Shown here in pieces: positions 52,860 through 63,731 of a stretch of 64,000 bases of DNA. Source of the DNA: Bacteroidota bacterium. GTDB lineage: Bacteria; Bacteroidota; Bacteroidia; Bacteroidales; SZUA-534. Every line of letters begins with the position of its first letter. The stretch's first letter is position 1. Under the pieces are notes generated by a model, which saw only the letters and a program-made list of their open reading frames with translations, had not been told where the DNA came from and ran no database searches. The stretch is from NCBI GenBank assembly GCA_003250355.1, contig QKGS01000007.1:124001-188000 (forward strand). Reading direction: 5' to 3'. A program made the translations under genes and the position numbers.

Positions 52860-52891
52860 TTGGGTGCATTAGCAGTATTGTGATATATTTG
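52860..52891 (+). promoter_or_regulatory. Promoter of the GH2 beta-galactosidase gene, in a 519-bp AT-rich gap
   Basis: TTG (52860-52862), 21 bases, then TATATTTG (52884-52891), about 84 bases before the start codon. The rest of the gap (52456-52859) is AT-rich and shows no RNA, repeat or coding signal I can support. Confidence 0.5.
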
Positions 52892-52974
52892 TTGGAAAGT
52901 GAAAAGTTTTTCTTAGGTTAGTTGGTAGTATCACTGATGAGAAAAATAAATTAATAACTAAAACACATAGTAAA

Positions 52975-55509
52975 ATGAAAATTACAAAATGGTTTATTCC
53001 AATGGTTTTTATTTCATCGCTACTTGCGTCATGTACATCAAAAACTATTGAAAGTCCTCGATTGGAGCAAGACTTTAATCAAGGGTGGAAATTTGCATTA
53101 ATAAATGAAGATGTATCGGCTGCTGATTATGATGATTCAGGCTGGAGAGATGTTAAGTTACCTCACGATTGGTCAATAGAATTTTCATATGATTCAGTAA
53201 ATGGCGAAGGTGCTACTGCATATCTTTTAGGTGGTATCGGATGGTATAGAAAAGACTTTACTGTAGATTTTACAGCTAATGAAAAAGTATATATATATTT
53301 TGATGGGGTATATAATAATTCAGAAACATACGTAAATGGTACAAAATTAGGGTTTCACCCTTATGGATACTCTCCGTTTTATTTCGACATTACAGAGTAT
53401 ATTAAATCAGGAGAAGCAATTAATGTAGCGGTAAAAGTTGACCATTCAGCTTATGCCGATAGCCGTTGGTATACAGGTTCCGGTATTTACAGAAATGTAA
53501 CACTTATTAAAACAAATAAGTTAAGCATTCCGGTTTGGGGAACTTTTGTAACAACACCGGAAGTTTCAAATGAAAAAGCTTTAGTTAGTGTTGAAACAAA
53601 AGTAAATAATGATTTTGCTGAGAGTAAAAAGGTTAGCTTAACAACAGATATTTTGGATACAAAAGGCAAAGTTGTTGCAACAAAAGTGTCGGAACTTAAT
53701 ATAGAAGCCGGAAAGCAAATTATTACCAATGAGATGTTAGATTTAGTTTCTCCAATATTTTGGGATGTTGAAAACCCTTATTTGTATAAAGTTGTTTCAA
53801 CTATAACAGAATCTGGAGTAGTGGTTGATAAGTATGAAACAACATTGGGTGTTCGTACCATTAAGTTTGATGCATCAACAGGTTTTTACCTTAATGGGAA
53901 AAATATGAAAATTAAAGGTGTAAACTTACATCACGACGGAGGTCTTGTAGGTTCGGCTGTTCCTAAAGGAGTTTGGGAACGACGTTTGAAGATACTGAAA
54001 GAGGGTGGATGTAATGCTTTACGTATATCTCATAATCCGGCGTCAGAAGAGTTGTTAGAGCTTGCCGACGAAATGGGTTTCCTTGTTCAAGATGAATTTT
54101 TCGACGAGTGGGATTACCCGAAAGATAAAAGACTTAATATGTGGTTGCAGAAAGAAGATTCTTTGACCAAAGGATATACTCACCATTTTCAGGAATGGGC
54201 TGAGAAAGATTTGAAAGCTGTAATGTTAGCACACCGTAACCATCCTTCAATTTTTCAATGGAGTATAGGTAATGAAATAGAGTGGACTTATGATGGCAAT
54301 GCTAAAGCTACCGGATTTTTTGGCAATATGGATTGGTCAGGTAACTACTTTTGGTCACAACCACCATATGGACCGGAAGAGATTCGTGCAAATTATGAAA
54401 AGCTTCAGTCTGATGGTTATAAAATTGGTGAAACTGCACAGAAATTAGCAAACTGGACACGTGAAATGGATGTTACCCGTCCGGTAATTGCTAACTGTAT
54501 ATTGCCTTCGGCCAGTTTTGAAACCGGTTATGCCGATGCTCTTGACATTGTAGGATTTAGTTATCGTCGTGTGATGTACGATTATGCAAAAAAGCATTAT
54601 CCTGAAAAAGTGGTAATGGGTACAGAAAACCTTGGTCAATATCACGAGTGGAAAGCTATAATGGAACGAGACTTTGTTTCAGGTACTTATTTGTGGACAG
54701 GTGTTGACTATATGGGCGAAGCAAACAAAAGATGGCCGTCAAAAGGTTTGAATTGTGGATTGCTAGACTTTGCAGGCTTTCCTAGGGGCTCATATTATAT
54801 GATGAAGAGTTTGTGGACTAATGATGATTTTGTTTATTTAACAACACAAACAGAAGAACTATCGTTGTTTACTAAAGGCGAAAATGGTGAAGTAGTTGAA
54901 AAAACTCCAGGAGCATGGGAACAATTATTGTGGTTTTGGAAAGAAACAAACGACCATTGGAACTATTCAGAAGGGCAAGAACTTATTGTTGAAGTTATTT
55001 CAGGCTGTCCTGAGGTTGAGTTATTTTTGAATGGAGAATCGTTAGGCACAAAAAAGCTTGCCGATTTTGAAGACCATATTTACAAGTGGGCAGTTACTTT
55101 TGCAGCAGGTGAGCTTAAAGCTGTTGGAAAAAATGGTAACAATACTGCCGAAAGTGTATTAAAAACAGCAGGCGAACCGGTATCTATTGAGTTGACAGTT
55201 GATAAAACTACAATTAATGCCGATGGTTACGATGTTGCTCATGTGGTAGCTCAGCTTGTAGATGCTGAAGGTAATCCGGTTAGATCGCAGGACGCAAAAG
55301 TTAAGTTCAATATTACCGGCGACTATACAAATTTAGGTGTAGATAATGGTAGCGATAAAAATACTCAAAATCATAAAACAGACAACCTTACTACATTTAC
55401 AGGACGTGCTATGATTATATTACAATCAACTGATAATGCTTCTGCAATTACCGTTACAGCAGAGTCAGGTTCTCTGAAAAGTAATACAGTACAAATTAAT
55501 TCAAAATAG
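52975..55509 (+). CDS. GH2 family beta-galactosidase lipoprotein
   Basis: 844 residues. A lipobox LLASC with Cys20 indicates an outer-membrane lipoprotein. Domain order: sugar-binding jelly roll (~30-190), immunoglobulin-like domain (~190-300), TIM barrel (~300-600) with acid/base Glu434 in [10 protein letters not shown] and probable nucleophile Glu551 in [12 protein letters not shown], then a C-terminal DUF4982-like beta domain ([11 protein letters not shown]) and an invasin-like Ig domain (~735-844). Hydrolyses beta-galactosides or related glycans; no SusCD pair is adjacent. It ends at an intrinsic terminator. Confidence 0.92.
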   Translation: MKITKWFIPMVFISSLLASCTSKTIESPRLEQDFNQGWKFALINEDVSAADYDDSGWRDVKLPHDWSIEFSYDSVNGEGATAYLLGGIGWYRKDFTVDFTANEKVYIYFDGVYNNSETYVNGTKLGFHPYGYSPFYFDITEYIKSGEAINVAVKVDHSAYADSRWYTGSGIYRNVTLIKTNKLSIPVWGTFVTTPEVSNEKALVSVETKVNNDFAESKKVSLTTDILDTKGKVVATKVSELNIEAGKQIITNEMLDLVSPIFWDVENPYLYKVVSTITESGVVVDKYETTLGVRTIKFDASTGFYLNGKNMKIKGVNLHHDGGLVGSAVPKGVWERRLKILKEGGCNALRISHNPASEELLELADEMGFLVQDEFFDEWDYPKDKRLNMWLQKEDSLTKGYTHHFQEWAEKDLKAVMLAHRNHPSIFQWSIGNEIEWTYDGNAKATGFFGNMDWSGNYFWSQPPYGPEEIRANYEKLQSDGYKIGETAQKLANWTREMDVTRPVIANCILPSASFETGYADALDIVGFSYRRVMYDYAKKHYPEKVVMGTENLGQYHEWKAIMERDFVSGTYLWTGVDYMGEANKRWPSKGLNCGLLDFAGFPRGSYYMMKSLWTNDDFVYLTTQTEELSLFTKGENGEVVEKTPGAWEQLLWFWKETNDHWNYSEGQELIVEVISGCPEVELFLNGESLGTKKLADFEDHIYKWAVTFAAGELKAVGKNGNNTAESVLKTAGEPVSIELTVDKTTINADGYDVAHVVAQLVDAEGNPVRSQDAKVKFNITGDYTNLGVDNGSDKNTQNHKTDNLTTFTGRAMIILQSTDNASAITVTAESGSLKSNTVQINSK

Positions 55510-55532
55510 AGTTTATCTAATTTAAATATCAG

Positions 55533-55563
55533 AAAGCGGCATGGGTTTCATGTCGCTTTTTTT
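55533..55563 (+). terminator. Intrinsic terminator after the GH2 gene
   Basis: AAAGCG-G-CATG pairs with CATG-T-CGCTTT (55549-55559) across a five-base loop, followed by a T run. Confidence 0.8.
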
Positions 55564-55661
55564 ATAAAAGAATAATACTATTTTATTTATCCCTACATAT
55601 TACAATAGTTAAAAGCTTTTCAAAGTTGGCTACTGTTATTTATGCATTAAATAAAGAAAAT

Positions 55662-56744
55662 ATGAAAACAAGAAACCTTATTTTAGTATTTATTATAGCT
55701 TTATTCTGTAGTAAAGTTGTCTCGCAAAACATTGCAACTGATACTTATTTACAGACAGTTAACTCTGAGCTTAATAAATATTTGTCAGAAACCTATGTAA
55801 AAGGAATATCAATAGCTGTATATGATTATTCTACAAACAATATTTATCAATATACAGCCGGTATATCTCATGAAGAACAAGTTGTTACTAAAGATATGCT
55901 TTGGCGAATAGGCAGTAATACCAAAACCTTTGTTTCTGTATTAATGTTGAAACTTGCAGAGTTAAAGTTGTTGTCTGTTGATGATGAGATTGGTAAATAT
56001 CTCCCTAGCTATCAGAATGTTAATTCTTCCATCACAATACGTCAGCTGTTGCAACACCAAAGCGGATTAGCTGATATATACAGCAATAATGAATTAGAAA
56101 GACTTTTGGATAGTATGCCTTCAAAAAAATGGAAACCGACCGATGCATTGAAATATTTGCCCATACCTATAAGTGAACCCGGGGTAATGAATTATTATTC
56201 GGCAACCAATTATATATTGGCGGCTTTAGTAATTGAAAAGGTTACCGGTATGACATTGCATAAAGCTATGTGCGAATATATAACAAAGCCGCTAAGCCTT
56301 AATAATACATTTTTTTATGCATTTGAAGAGCGAGATGGAATTTTACCGCATGCATGGGAGGGTGACAGAGATGTTTCAGATATAGAATTAACATCGTGGA
56401 GTACGGCAAGTGGAGCTGGGGGGTTTATGATTTCTTCACCGTTAGATATGGCAGTTTGGTATCACACTCTGTTTAATGGTAAAATATTGTCCGATGAAAG
56501 TTTTAGTCAGTTCACTTCATTTAAACTATGGGATTTTGATAAATTTTATGATTACGTAGGTTTGGGAATTTTTAAAATAAAGCGAAACGGTTATGAGTAT
56601 TATGGACACGGAGGCGGAGTTTTTGGTTTTTATTCATTTTTGCTTTACGATTTAGAAACTAAAAATTCCATTATTGTATTAACAACCGGAGATTTTTCAG
56701 TTGCTGAGAAATTAAGTTATATTATTGCTGATGTTTTTAGATAA
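55662..56744 (+). CDS. Serine hydrolase, class C beta-lactamase-like
   Basis: 360 residues from ATG 55662, which starts a signal peptide (MKTRNLILVFIIALFCSKVV). The active-site Ser-x-x-Lys is in RIGSNTKTF, the tyrosine motif in NYYSATNYILAALV and the Lys/His-Gly box in YYGHGGGVFGFYS. Family members include D-alanyl-D-alanine peptidases, esterases and amidases; the cell-wall peptidase and esterase options are the most likely. An upstream ATG at 55626 would add a non-signal extension. It follows the GH2 terminator and therefore has its own promoter, not identified. Confidence 0.87.
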   Translation: MKTRNLILVFIIALFCSKVVSQNIATDTYLQTVNSELNKYLSETYVKGISIAVYDYSTNNIYQYTAGISHEEQVVTKDMLWRIGSNTKTFVSVLMLKLAELKLLSVDDEIGKYLPSYQNVNSSITIRQLLQHQSGLADIYSNNELERLLDSMPSKKWKPTDALKYLPIPISEPGVMNYYSATNYILAALVIEKVTGMTLHKAMCEYITKPLSLNNTFFYAFEERDGILPHAWEGDRDVSDIELTSWSTASGAGGFMISSPLDMAVWYHTLFNGKILSDESFSQFTSFKLWDFDKFYDYVGLGIFKIKRNGYEYYGHGGGVFGFYSFLLYDLETKNSIIVLTTGDFSVAEKLSYIIADVFR

Positions 56745-56802
56745 GCATGGAAAAGATTGTTGAATTATGCATAACAAAGCTAGCTAGACAAAAAAAATAT
56801 TG

Positions 56803-56810
56803 TACTTTTG
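56803..56810 (+). promoter_or_regulatory. Possible -7 element of pyrG
   Basis: TACTTTTG matches the Bacteroidota TAnnTTTG box 36 bases before the GTG start; no clear -33 TTTG is seen at the expected distance. Confidence 0.4.
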
Positions 56811-56842
56811 TGCCTTTGTTTGTTTTTCAAAAAAAAGTATAA

Positions 56843-58444
<1,602 letters not shown>

Positions 58445-58466
58445 ACAAAAACTTTAAAAAATAAAA

Positions 58467-60347
58467 ATGGATAAAAAAACAATAATTGGTTTCCTGTTAA
58501 TATTTGGGATATTAATGGGGTGGTCGTATTTTACAAAACCCTCAAAAGAAGAATTAGCACAACAAAAACATATTGAAGATTCAGTGAAAACTGTGCGTCA
58601 ACAAGAAGCTTTGCAAAAAGCTATTGAATTGAAACAGTCAGAATCGGCAAAACAAATAACATCTCCGGAATCGGCGGCAGACAATAATCAAAGTTTAATA
58701 GCTGATCAATATGGTGATTTTGCTTCATCGGCATATGGTGAAAAAAAATATTATACCGTTGAAAATGACTTAATGAAACTGACATTTTCAAATTTAGGAG
58801 GTCGAATTTATTCTGTTGAATTAAAAAAATACAAAACCTACGATGGTAAACCTCTTATTTTGTTTAACGGCGATTCAACAATTTTTGGATTAAATTTCTT
58901 TGCATCAAATAGAAGTATTGCTACCAATAACCTATTTTTTAATACAGAAGCAGTCGAAAATAGCATTATTTCCAATGATACAGAGAGTATTTCATTCAAA
59001 CTTGCAATAGACTCAACAAACTATATTGAGTATTTATACACAATATCAAAAGATAAATACCTGATTGATTTTAATATAAATTTTAACGGTGTTAATAATA
59101 CTATTGCTTCAAATATGGGTTATTTGACCCTTGAATGGCAAAGCTATATTAACAGCTTCGAAAAAGGTAAGAAATGGGAGTTGCAAAATAGTAGTATATT
59201 TTACAAATACGACAGCGATGAGTCAGCCGAAAGCTTGAGTATGCGCTCCAATAATGCTAGTGAAAACCTTACAACAAAAGTTAAGTGGATTTCATACAAG
59301 CAACAATTTTTCAACACAACACTAATAGCTAAAAACGCTTTTGCAAATGCCGATATAAACTCCACCAGTGAGGTTATTAATCCGAATCATTTAAAGCATT
59401 TTACTTCAAAAATATCGATACCTTATACAGGAAAGGATCAAGAATCAATTCCAATGCAGTTTTATTTTGGACCAAACCACTACAAAACGCTGAAGAAGTT
59501 AGATTTGGGAATGGAAAACCTTGTTGAATTGGGGCGAAACATTATTCGTTGGGTCAATGTTGGTTTAGTAATACCAATGTTCAACTTTTTAGGGAAGCAT
59601 ATGAATAACTACGGTCTTATTATTTTAATAATGACAATAGTTATTAAAATTATCATTTTCCCGTTTACATATAAATCGTATATGTCAACTGCCAAAATGA
59701 AGGCATTGAAACCTGAGGTTGATAAAGTAACCGAAAAATTCAATAAGCCCGAAGATGCAATGAAGAAGCAGCAGGAAACAATGAAGCTGTATAAAAAAGT
59801 TGGCGTAAATCCTATGGGCGGTTGTTTGCCTCTTTTATTCCAAATGCCAATTCTAATTGCAATGTTCCGTTTTTTCCCTAACTCAATAGAACTACGCCAA
59901 AAATCGTTCTTGTGGGCCGAAGATCTTTCAACTTACGATGCGGTTATAAACCTACCATTTACAGTTCCTTTCGGCTTTGGTGATCATATTAGTCTATTCT
60001 GTTTACTAATGACTATTGTAAATATTATTTACATGAAAACAAATGATCAGATGAGTGCTGCCGGTACTCAGCAAATGCCCGGTATGAAATTCATGATGTA
60101 TATGATGCCTATTATGATGCTTTTCTGGTTTAATAGTTATGCTTCAGGTTTGAGTTATTACTATTTTGTTTCGCTTCTTATTACTATGGGGCAAACCTGG
60201 GCTATTCGCAAAACTATAAATGACGAAGAAATACTAGCTAAACTTAAAGCAGCACAAGCAAGTAAAAAGCCTGTGAAAAAATCGAAATGGGCACAACGTA
60301 TGGAAGAGATGGCTAAACAAAGAGGTATAAAACCACCTAAAAGATAA
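58467..60347 (+). CDS. yidC: Membrane protein insertase YidC
   Basis: 626 residues. N-terminal transmembrane helix, a large periplasmic beta-sandwich (~60-340; NLGGRIYSVELKKYKTYDG, split as YSVELKKYKTY), and the conserved five-helix insertase domain with the groove residues and motif MGGCLPLLFQMPILIAMFRF, ending in a basic tail (KWAQRMEEMAKQRGIKPPKR). It inserts and folds inner-membrane proteins, with or without Sec. Second gene of a pyrG-yidC pair. Confidence 0.97.
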   Translation: MDKKTIIGFLLIFGILMGWSYFTKPSKEELAQQKHIEDSVKTVRQQEALQKAIELKQSESAKQITSPESAADNNQSLIADQYGDFASSAYGEKKYYTVENDLMKLTFSNLGGRIYSVELKKYKTYDGKPLILFNGDSTIFGLNFFASNRSIATNNLFFNTEAVENSIISNDTESISFKLAIDSTNYIEYLYTISKDKYLIDFNINFNGVNNTIASNMGYLTLEWQSYINSFEKGKKWELQNSSIFYKYDSDESAESLSMRSNNASENLTTKVKWISYKQQFFNTTLIAKNAFANADINSTSEVINPNHLKHFTSKISIPYTGKDQESIPMQFYFGPNHYKTLKKLDLGMENLVELGRNIIRWVNVGLVIPMFNFLGKHMNNYGLIILIMTIVIKIIIFPFTYKSYMSTAKMKALKPEVDKVTEKFNKPEDAMKKQQETMKLYKKVGVNPMGGCLPLLFQMPILIAMFRFFPNSIELRQKSFLWAEDLSTYDAVINLPFTVPFGFGDHISLFCLLMTIVNIIYMKTNDQMSAAGTQQMPGMKFMMYMMPIMMLFWFNSYASGLSYYYFVSLLITMGQTWAIRKTINDEEILAKLKAAQASKKPVKKSKWAQRMEEMAKQRGIKPPKR

Positions 60348-60377
60348 TTTTCTCAAATCAAATAATTAAAAGGGGGG

Positions 60378-60588
60378 CTGTCTCAAAAGGGATAGCCTCT
60401 TTTTTTTGCCACGAATTTCACGAATTAGCACTAATTTTATTTTTGAGTTATTAACAAGTAACCTTCTAATGCGATAACTTTCTGCTTGCATTTATTTGCT
60501 TTAAATGCATAAACCAAAAATCAAATCTGTGAAATTTGTCAAATCTGCGGCTAAAAAAAAACTGCCTCAAAAATTACTTTTGAGACAG
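60378..60588. repeat. Palindrome-bounded noncoding element (MITE-like) between yidC and the LacI gene
   Basis: CTGTCTCAAAAG (60378-60389) and CTTTTGAGACAG (60577-60588) form a perfect 12-bp inverted repeat 187 bp apart. Just inside, GCCACGAATTTCACGAATT (from 60408) and, inverted, AATCTGTGAAATTTGTCAAATC..GCGGC (to 60551) are degenerate 30-bp inverted ends. A small hairpin (GCATTTA..TAAATGC, 60488-60508) lies within. Each boundary also folds as a terminator with A/T runs (60371-60407 and 60561-60599). Confidence 0.6.
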
Positions 60589-60627
60589 CAGCTTTTTTTG
60601 TGTTTATTAATATGATGAAATCTATCC

Positions 60628-61650
60628 TTACATGGTTCTGTTTGATGAAGCTCTGACAATTAGGTCGGCAGGGACAATAATCTCTTTTGTTTCGGCATAG
60701 CCATGGTTGCCTTCAATTTGTTCAAATAGTAATTTGGCAGCGAGGGTTCCAATTTTCTCCGGATTCTGATCCATTGTAGTAAGTGAAGGTTCAATGTAAC
60801 GAGAGCGGTTGCTATTTGAGAATCCAACCACACAAATATCGTCTGGAATTTTCAAGCCATGCTCTTTTATTGCGAATAGTGCGCCAATAGCCACCTCGTC
60901 GTTAATTCCAAATATGGCATCGGGAGGTGTTTCCATTTCTAAAAGGCGGTTTGTTGCAGTTTTTGCATCTTCAACAGTTAAGTTGCATCGTACTACAAGG
61001 TTTGGGTCAAATTCAATATTGTTGTTGTTTAATGCAGCCTTATAGCCACGCATACGGTTGCGCCCAATAAGCATATGTTCCGGGCCTGTAATTAGTGCAA
61101 TTCGCTTCGAACGGCGAGTAATTAGGTGAGTTATAGCTAAATATGCAGCATCGGCATCGTTTGCAACTACTTTCGGAACATTTACCTCTTTCGATGTTCT
61201 GTCAAACAAAACCAATGGAACTGACTGATCCTGAATGTGTGATATGTGAGCATAAGAGTCGGTGGCTTTCGATAGAGACACAATCATTCCATCAACCCGG
61301 TGGTCGATGAAGCCGAAAACGTTGCGTTTTTCTTTTTCCATATCTTCGTTCGATGAACTTACAAATACCTGGTATCCAAGTCCGTTTGCAACTTCTTCTA
61401 TCCCTTTTACAACCGATGCATAAAAAGTACTTACTATTTGTGGAACAACTACACCTATTGAAAACGATTTTTGTGTTTTTAATGCAACAGCCATTGTGTT
61501 GGGGCGGTATTTCATTTTTTGCGCAGTTTCGCGAACCAGTTGTTTGGTTTGTTCCGATATTTCGGGCTTACCCTGTAGTGCTCTAGATACAGTGCTTACT
61601 GATACTCCAAGTACTTTGGCAATATCTTTAATTGTTGTTACTTTTTTCAT
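60628..61650 (-). CDS. LacI family transcriptional regulator
   Basis: 340 residues. The helix-turn-helix is TIKDIAKVLGVSVSTVSRAL, followed by the hinge YRPNTMAVALK and a periplasmic-binding-like ligand domain (SIGVVVPQIVSTFYASVVKG, RIALITGPE..GRNRMRGYKAAL). It is likely a repressor that responds to a sugar or nucleotide. No catabolic operon is adjacent. Its own promoter (61679-61686) is overlapped by an operator-like palindrome, suggesting autoregulation. Confidence 0.93.
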   Translation of the reverse strand: MKKVTTIKDIAKVLGVSVSTVSRALQGKPEISEQTKQLVRETAQKMKYRPNTMAVALKTQKSFSIGVVVPQIVSTFYASVVKGIEEVANGLGYQVFVSSSNEDMEKEKRNVFGFIDHRVDGMIVSLSKATDSYAHISHIQDQSVPLVLFDRTSKEVNVPKVVANDADAAYLAITHLITRRSKRIALITGPEHMLIGRNRMRGYKAALNNNNIEFDPNLVVRCNLTVEDAKTATNRLLEMETPPDAIFGINDEVAIGALFAIKEHGLKIPDDICVVGFSNSNRSRYIEPSLTTMDQNPEKIGTLAAKLLFEQIEGNHGYAETKEIIVPADLIVRASSNRTM

Positions 61651-61678
61651 TTTTTAGTTTGTGTTAGTGCAATTAATG

Positions 61679-61686
61679 CAAATATA
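61679..61686 (-). promoter_or_regulatory. Promoter -7 element of the LacI gene
   Basis: TATATTTG on the minus strand, followed by C, as in other promoters of this window; the -33 region coincides with the palindrome at 61705-61721. Confidence 0.5.
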
Positions 61687-61704
61687 GCGAAAGGCAACAT
61701 TATT

Positions 61705-61721
61705 TTGCATAGGTTATGCAA
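61705..61721. promoter_or_regulatory. Operator-like palindrome upstream of the LacI gene
   Basis: TTGCATA-GGT-TATGCAA has perfect 7-bp arms. Its place, at -33 of the regulator's own promoter and between two divergent genes, is where a LacI dimer would bind for autorepression. Confidence 0.5.
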
Positions 61722-61775
61722 CTTTTTGCGTAAAGTAATCATTTTTAAAATAGCATTGTCGTAAAAAAAGTTGTA

Positions 61776-61802
61776 TATTAGTGTTAAATACTTACACTAA
61801 TA
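61776..61802. promoter_or_regulatory. Inverted repeat just upstream of the zinc-ribbon gene
   Basis: TATTAGTGT (61776-61784) and ACACTAATA (61794-61802) are perfectly complementary across nine bases, ending 12 bases before the start codon. It could be an operator or a leader hairpin limiting translation. Confidence 0.45.
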
Positions 61803-61814
61803 AAACAAACTGTC

Positions 61815-62195
61815 ATGGAAGCAAAATATTTATGTCCGTCGTGCAGAAATAGTCTGAATGTGGGCGATGATATAGTTTTTGTAGGAGAAACAAAAACAGG
61901 AATGAAAGGGATAATATTTTTGAGTGCAGAACTTGGCGACTATACAACTCATTTTAGTGAAGATTTTAATCCGGTTAAAGGGAATGTAGTTAAATATATT
62001 TGTCCAATTTGTCATTTTAAGCTTTCGAATCAAAAAGCAAAAAATAAGGCTCAGGTAATAAGAATTAATGAAGAAGGGAAAGAAGCTCTTATAGTTTTTT
62101 CGGAAATATATGGAGAGTATTGTACATATGAAATAATTGAAGATGAATTAATTAGGAGTTTTGGTGAACCGTCGGATGATTTGGAATTGGAATAA
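61815..62195 (+). CDS. Small zinc-ribbon hypothetical protein
   Basis: 126 residues. Two CxxC knuckles (YLCPSCRNSL near the N-terminus and YICPICHFKL at ~residue 58) form a probable zinc ribbon; the rest is mixed strands with an acidic C-terminus (SFGEPSDDLELE). No known function is recognised; a role in regulation or nucleic-acid contact is only a guess. It is divergent from the LacI gene and precedes the tRNA. Confidence 0.65.
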   Translation: MEAKYLCPSCRNSLNVGDDIVFVGETKTGMKGIIFLSAELGDYTTHFSEDFNPVKGNVVKYICPICHFKLSNQKAKNKAQVIRINEEGKEALIVFSEIYGEYCTYEIIEDELIRSFGEPSDDLELE

Positions 62196-62208
62196 TGTGT
62201 GTTTTAAT

Positions 62209-62239
62209 TTTGATTTTAAATGTAAAAAATATACTTTTG
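62209..62239 (+). promoter_or_regulatory. Promoter of tRNA-Arg
   Basis: TTTG (62209-62212), 19 bases, TACTTTTG (62232-62239), an exact Bacteroidota arrangement, about 57 bases before the mature tRNA. Confidence 0.7.
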
Positions 62240-62295
62240 CATCGCTTTTAATGGGAGTGTATTAGTACATAATTTTTAAGCAAATGTTTATAAAT

Positions 62296-62369
62296 GGTCG
62301 CATAGCTCAGCTGAATAGAGCATCTGCCTTCTAAGCAGAGGGTCACAGGTTTGAGTCCTGTTGCGATCA
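62296..62369 (+). tRNA. tRNA-Arg (anticodon TCT)
   Basis: 74 nt with acceptor stem GGTCGCA/TGCGATC (one G-T pair), D arm AGCTCAGCTGAATAGAGC, anticodon stem CTGCC..GCAG around CTTCTAA (anticodon TCT, reads AGA/AGG) and T arm with TTTGAGT in the loop. Discriminator base A; CCA is not encoded. Confidence 0.95.
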
Positions 62370-62378
62370 CTTGAGAGT

Positions 62379-62412
62379 AAAGCCTTTACTAAAATTTTAG
62401 TAGAGGCTTTTT
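62379..62412. terminator. Terminator after tRNA-Arg, shared with the GNAT gene
   Basis: AAGCCT-T-TACTAAAA pairs with TTTTAGTA-G-AGGCTT across no loop beyond the centre, followed by TTTT. It lies over the 3' end of the convergent GNAT gene. Confidence 0.75.
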
Positions 62413-62867
62413 CTTTTTGGGAGGTATAATAATTTTCGGAAAGGAACCATTGTCGATTTATTGAACCCATGCCGCATATAAAATCGGTGAGCATTTTCGT
62501 TATCAATATCGGTAAGTAATGTTGCTCTGGCACATCCCTGCTCTCTGGCAAATTCACAGGCTGAATCAATAAGTTCGCTTCCAATACCCGAGTTTCTGCA
62601 ATGTGGGTGTACTATAACATCTTCAATTATAGCAACCTTGCTCCCTAATGCTGTACTAACAGTATAGAGTATACATACCATTCCTATGGCTACATCATCT
62701 TTTTTTGCTATCAGAATATGGCCATAGTTTTCATTTTCCAAAATCAAACTTAATCCTTTTGTCTGTTTTTCTTCATCGGGAGTAAAATCGGCTTCCTGTT
62801 CAAATAGATAATAAAGCAGATTACATAAATCTGGAATATCTGATATGTTGGCAAGTTTTATAGTCAT
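62397..62867 (-). CDS. GNAT family N-acetyltransferase
   Basis: 156 residues. N-terminal KLANISDIPDLCNLLYYLFE, motif A IIEDVIVHPHCRNSGIGSEL and motif B ENAHRFYMRHGFNKS define the GNAT fold. Acetyl-acceptor unknown. Its end overlaps the tRNA terminator. The plus-strand region around it contains only the tRNA and terminator. Confidence 0.87.
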   Translation of the reverse strand: MTIKLANISDIPDLCNLLYYLFEQEADFTPDEEKQTKGLSLILENENYGHILIAKKDDVAIGMVCILYTVSTALGSKVAIIEDVIVHPHCRNSGIGSELIDSACEFAREQGCARATLLTDIDNENAHRFYMRHGFNKSTMVPFRKLLYLPKRKSLY

Positions 62868-63035
62868 TTACGTAAAGTTAGGTGGTTATAATTGTAAATA
62901 TACAGGATAAAATTTTAAGATGAGAGGAATTGTGAATATGGAAATGAGGAAATGATATAATGTATTTATTATTTAGTAATCAGATGTGAACAAAAATATG
63001 TTTAGTTCGTATTTATAATAAATTCAATTCAGAGT

Positions 63036-63731
63036 ATGGATATTTTTGTAAAAGAACATAAGGTATTTGACCTTATAAATAACAACTATCACCTGTTGCC
63101 GGTAATAAACCGTTTTGGGGTTAATTTGGGCAATAAAGACAAAACGCTTAATGAAATATGTAAGATCAATGATATAAATATTGATTTCTTTCTAGCTATT
63201 GTAAACACTTACAACAACAAAGATTATTTTCCGGAAAAGGAACTCAAATCCTTTTCACCACTTATGATAGTAAAGTATCTGAAGAAGACTCATACTTATT
63301 ACACCAATTATATGTTGCCGAAGCTCGAAAAGCTTTTGCATAAACTAATAGAAAGCGATAGTTCCGATTCGAACCAGCTTATTGTAATTGAACAGTTTTA
63401 TTTTAAATACAAGTCGGAGCTGTTGTTGCATATTAAGGAGGAAGAGGAAAAGGTATTTCCGCTTGTTGAAAAAATGGTTAATAATAAAACTTACGATGCC
63501 GGTTTCAACATACATTCGTATGAAAAGGAACACTCTGATGTTGATTCAAAAATTAACGACCTTAAAAATCTTATAATAAAGTATATAGAGCCAACTTATG
63601 ATGAAAATATATGCTACGAATTTCTTGTAACTCTGTTTCGTTTTGAAAAGGATATAAACGACCATGCACGTATTGAAGACAATATACTTATACCTCAACT
63701 TTTGGAAATAGAAAGAGCACAGAATGAATAA
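63036..63731 (+). CDS. Hemerythrin-domain protein (ScdA/RIC-like)
   Basis: 231 residues. The N-terminal ~75 residues (LLPVINRFGVNLGNKDKTL) resemble the ScdA_N domain of iron-sulfur-repair proteins, but the usual cysteine of that domain is not seen. A hemerythrin HHE domain (~80-225) has candidate iron ligands in KKTHTYYTNYML, LLLHIKEEEEKVFP, HSYEKEHSDVDS and DHARIEDNILIP. Likely binds a diiron centre for oxygen, NO or repair sensing. Its stop overlaps the next gene's start by eight bases, pairing it with a regulator. Confidence 0.85.
   Translation: MDIFVKEHKVFDLINNNYHLLPVINRFGVNLGNKDKTLNEICKINDINIDFFLAIVNTYNNKDYFPEKELKSFSPLMIVKYLKKTHTYYTNYMLPKLEKLLHKLIESDSSDSNQLIVIEQFYFKYKSELLLHIKEEEEKVFPLVEKMVNNKTYDAGFNIHSYEKEHSDVDSKINDLKNLIIKYIEPTYDENICYEFLVTLFRFEKDINDHARIEDNILIPQLLEIERAQNE

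Noticed and set aside
62288-62584. 98-codon minus-strand open frame covering the tRNA
   Set aside because: It is antisense to tRNA-Arg and to the GNAT gene's end; its sequence is the well-known spurious product of translated tRNA antisense.
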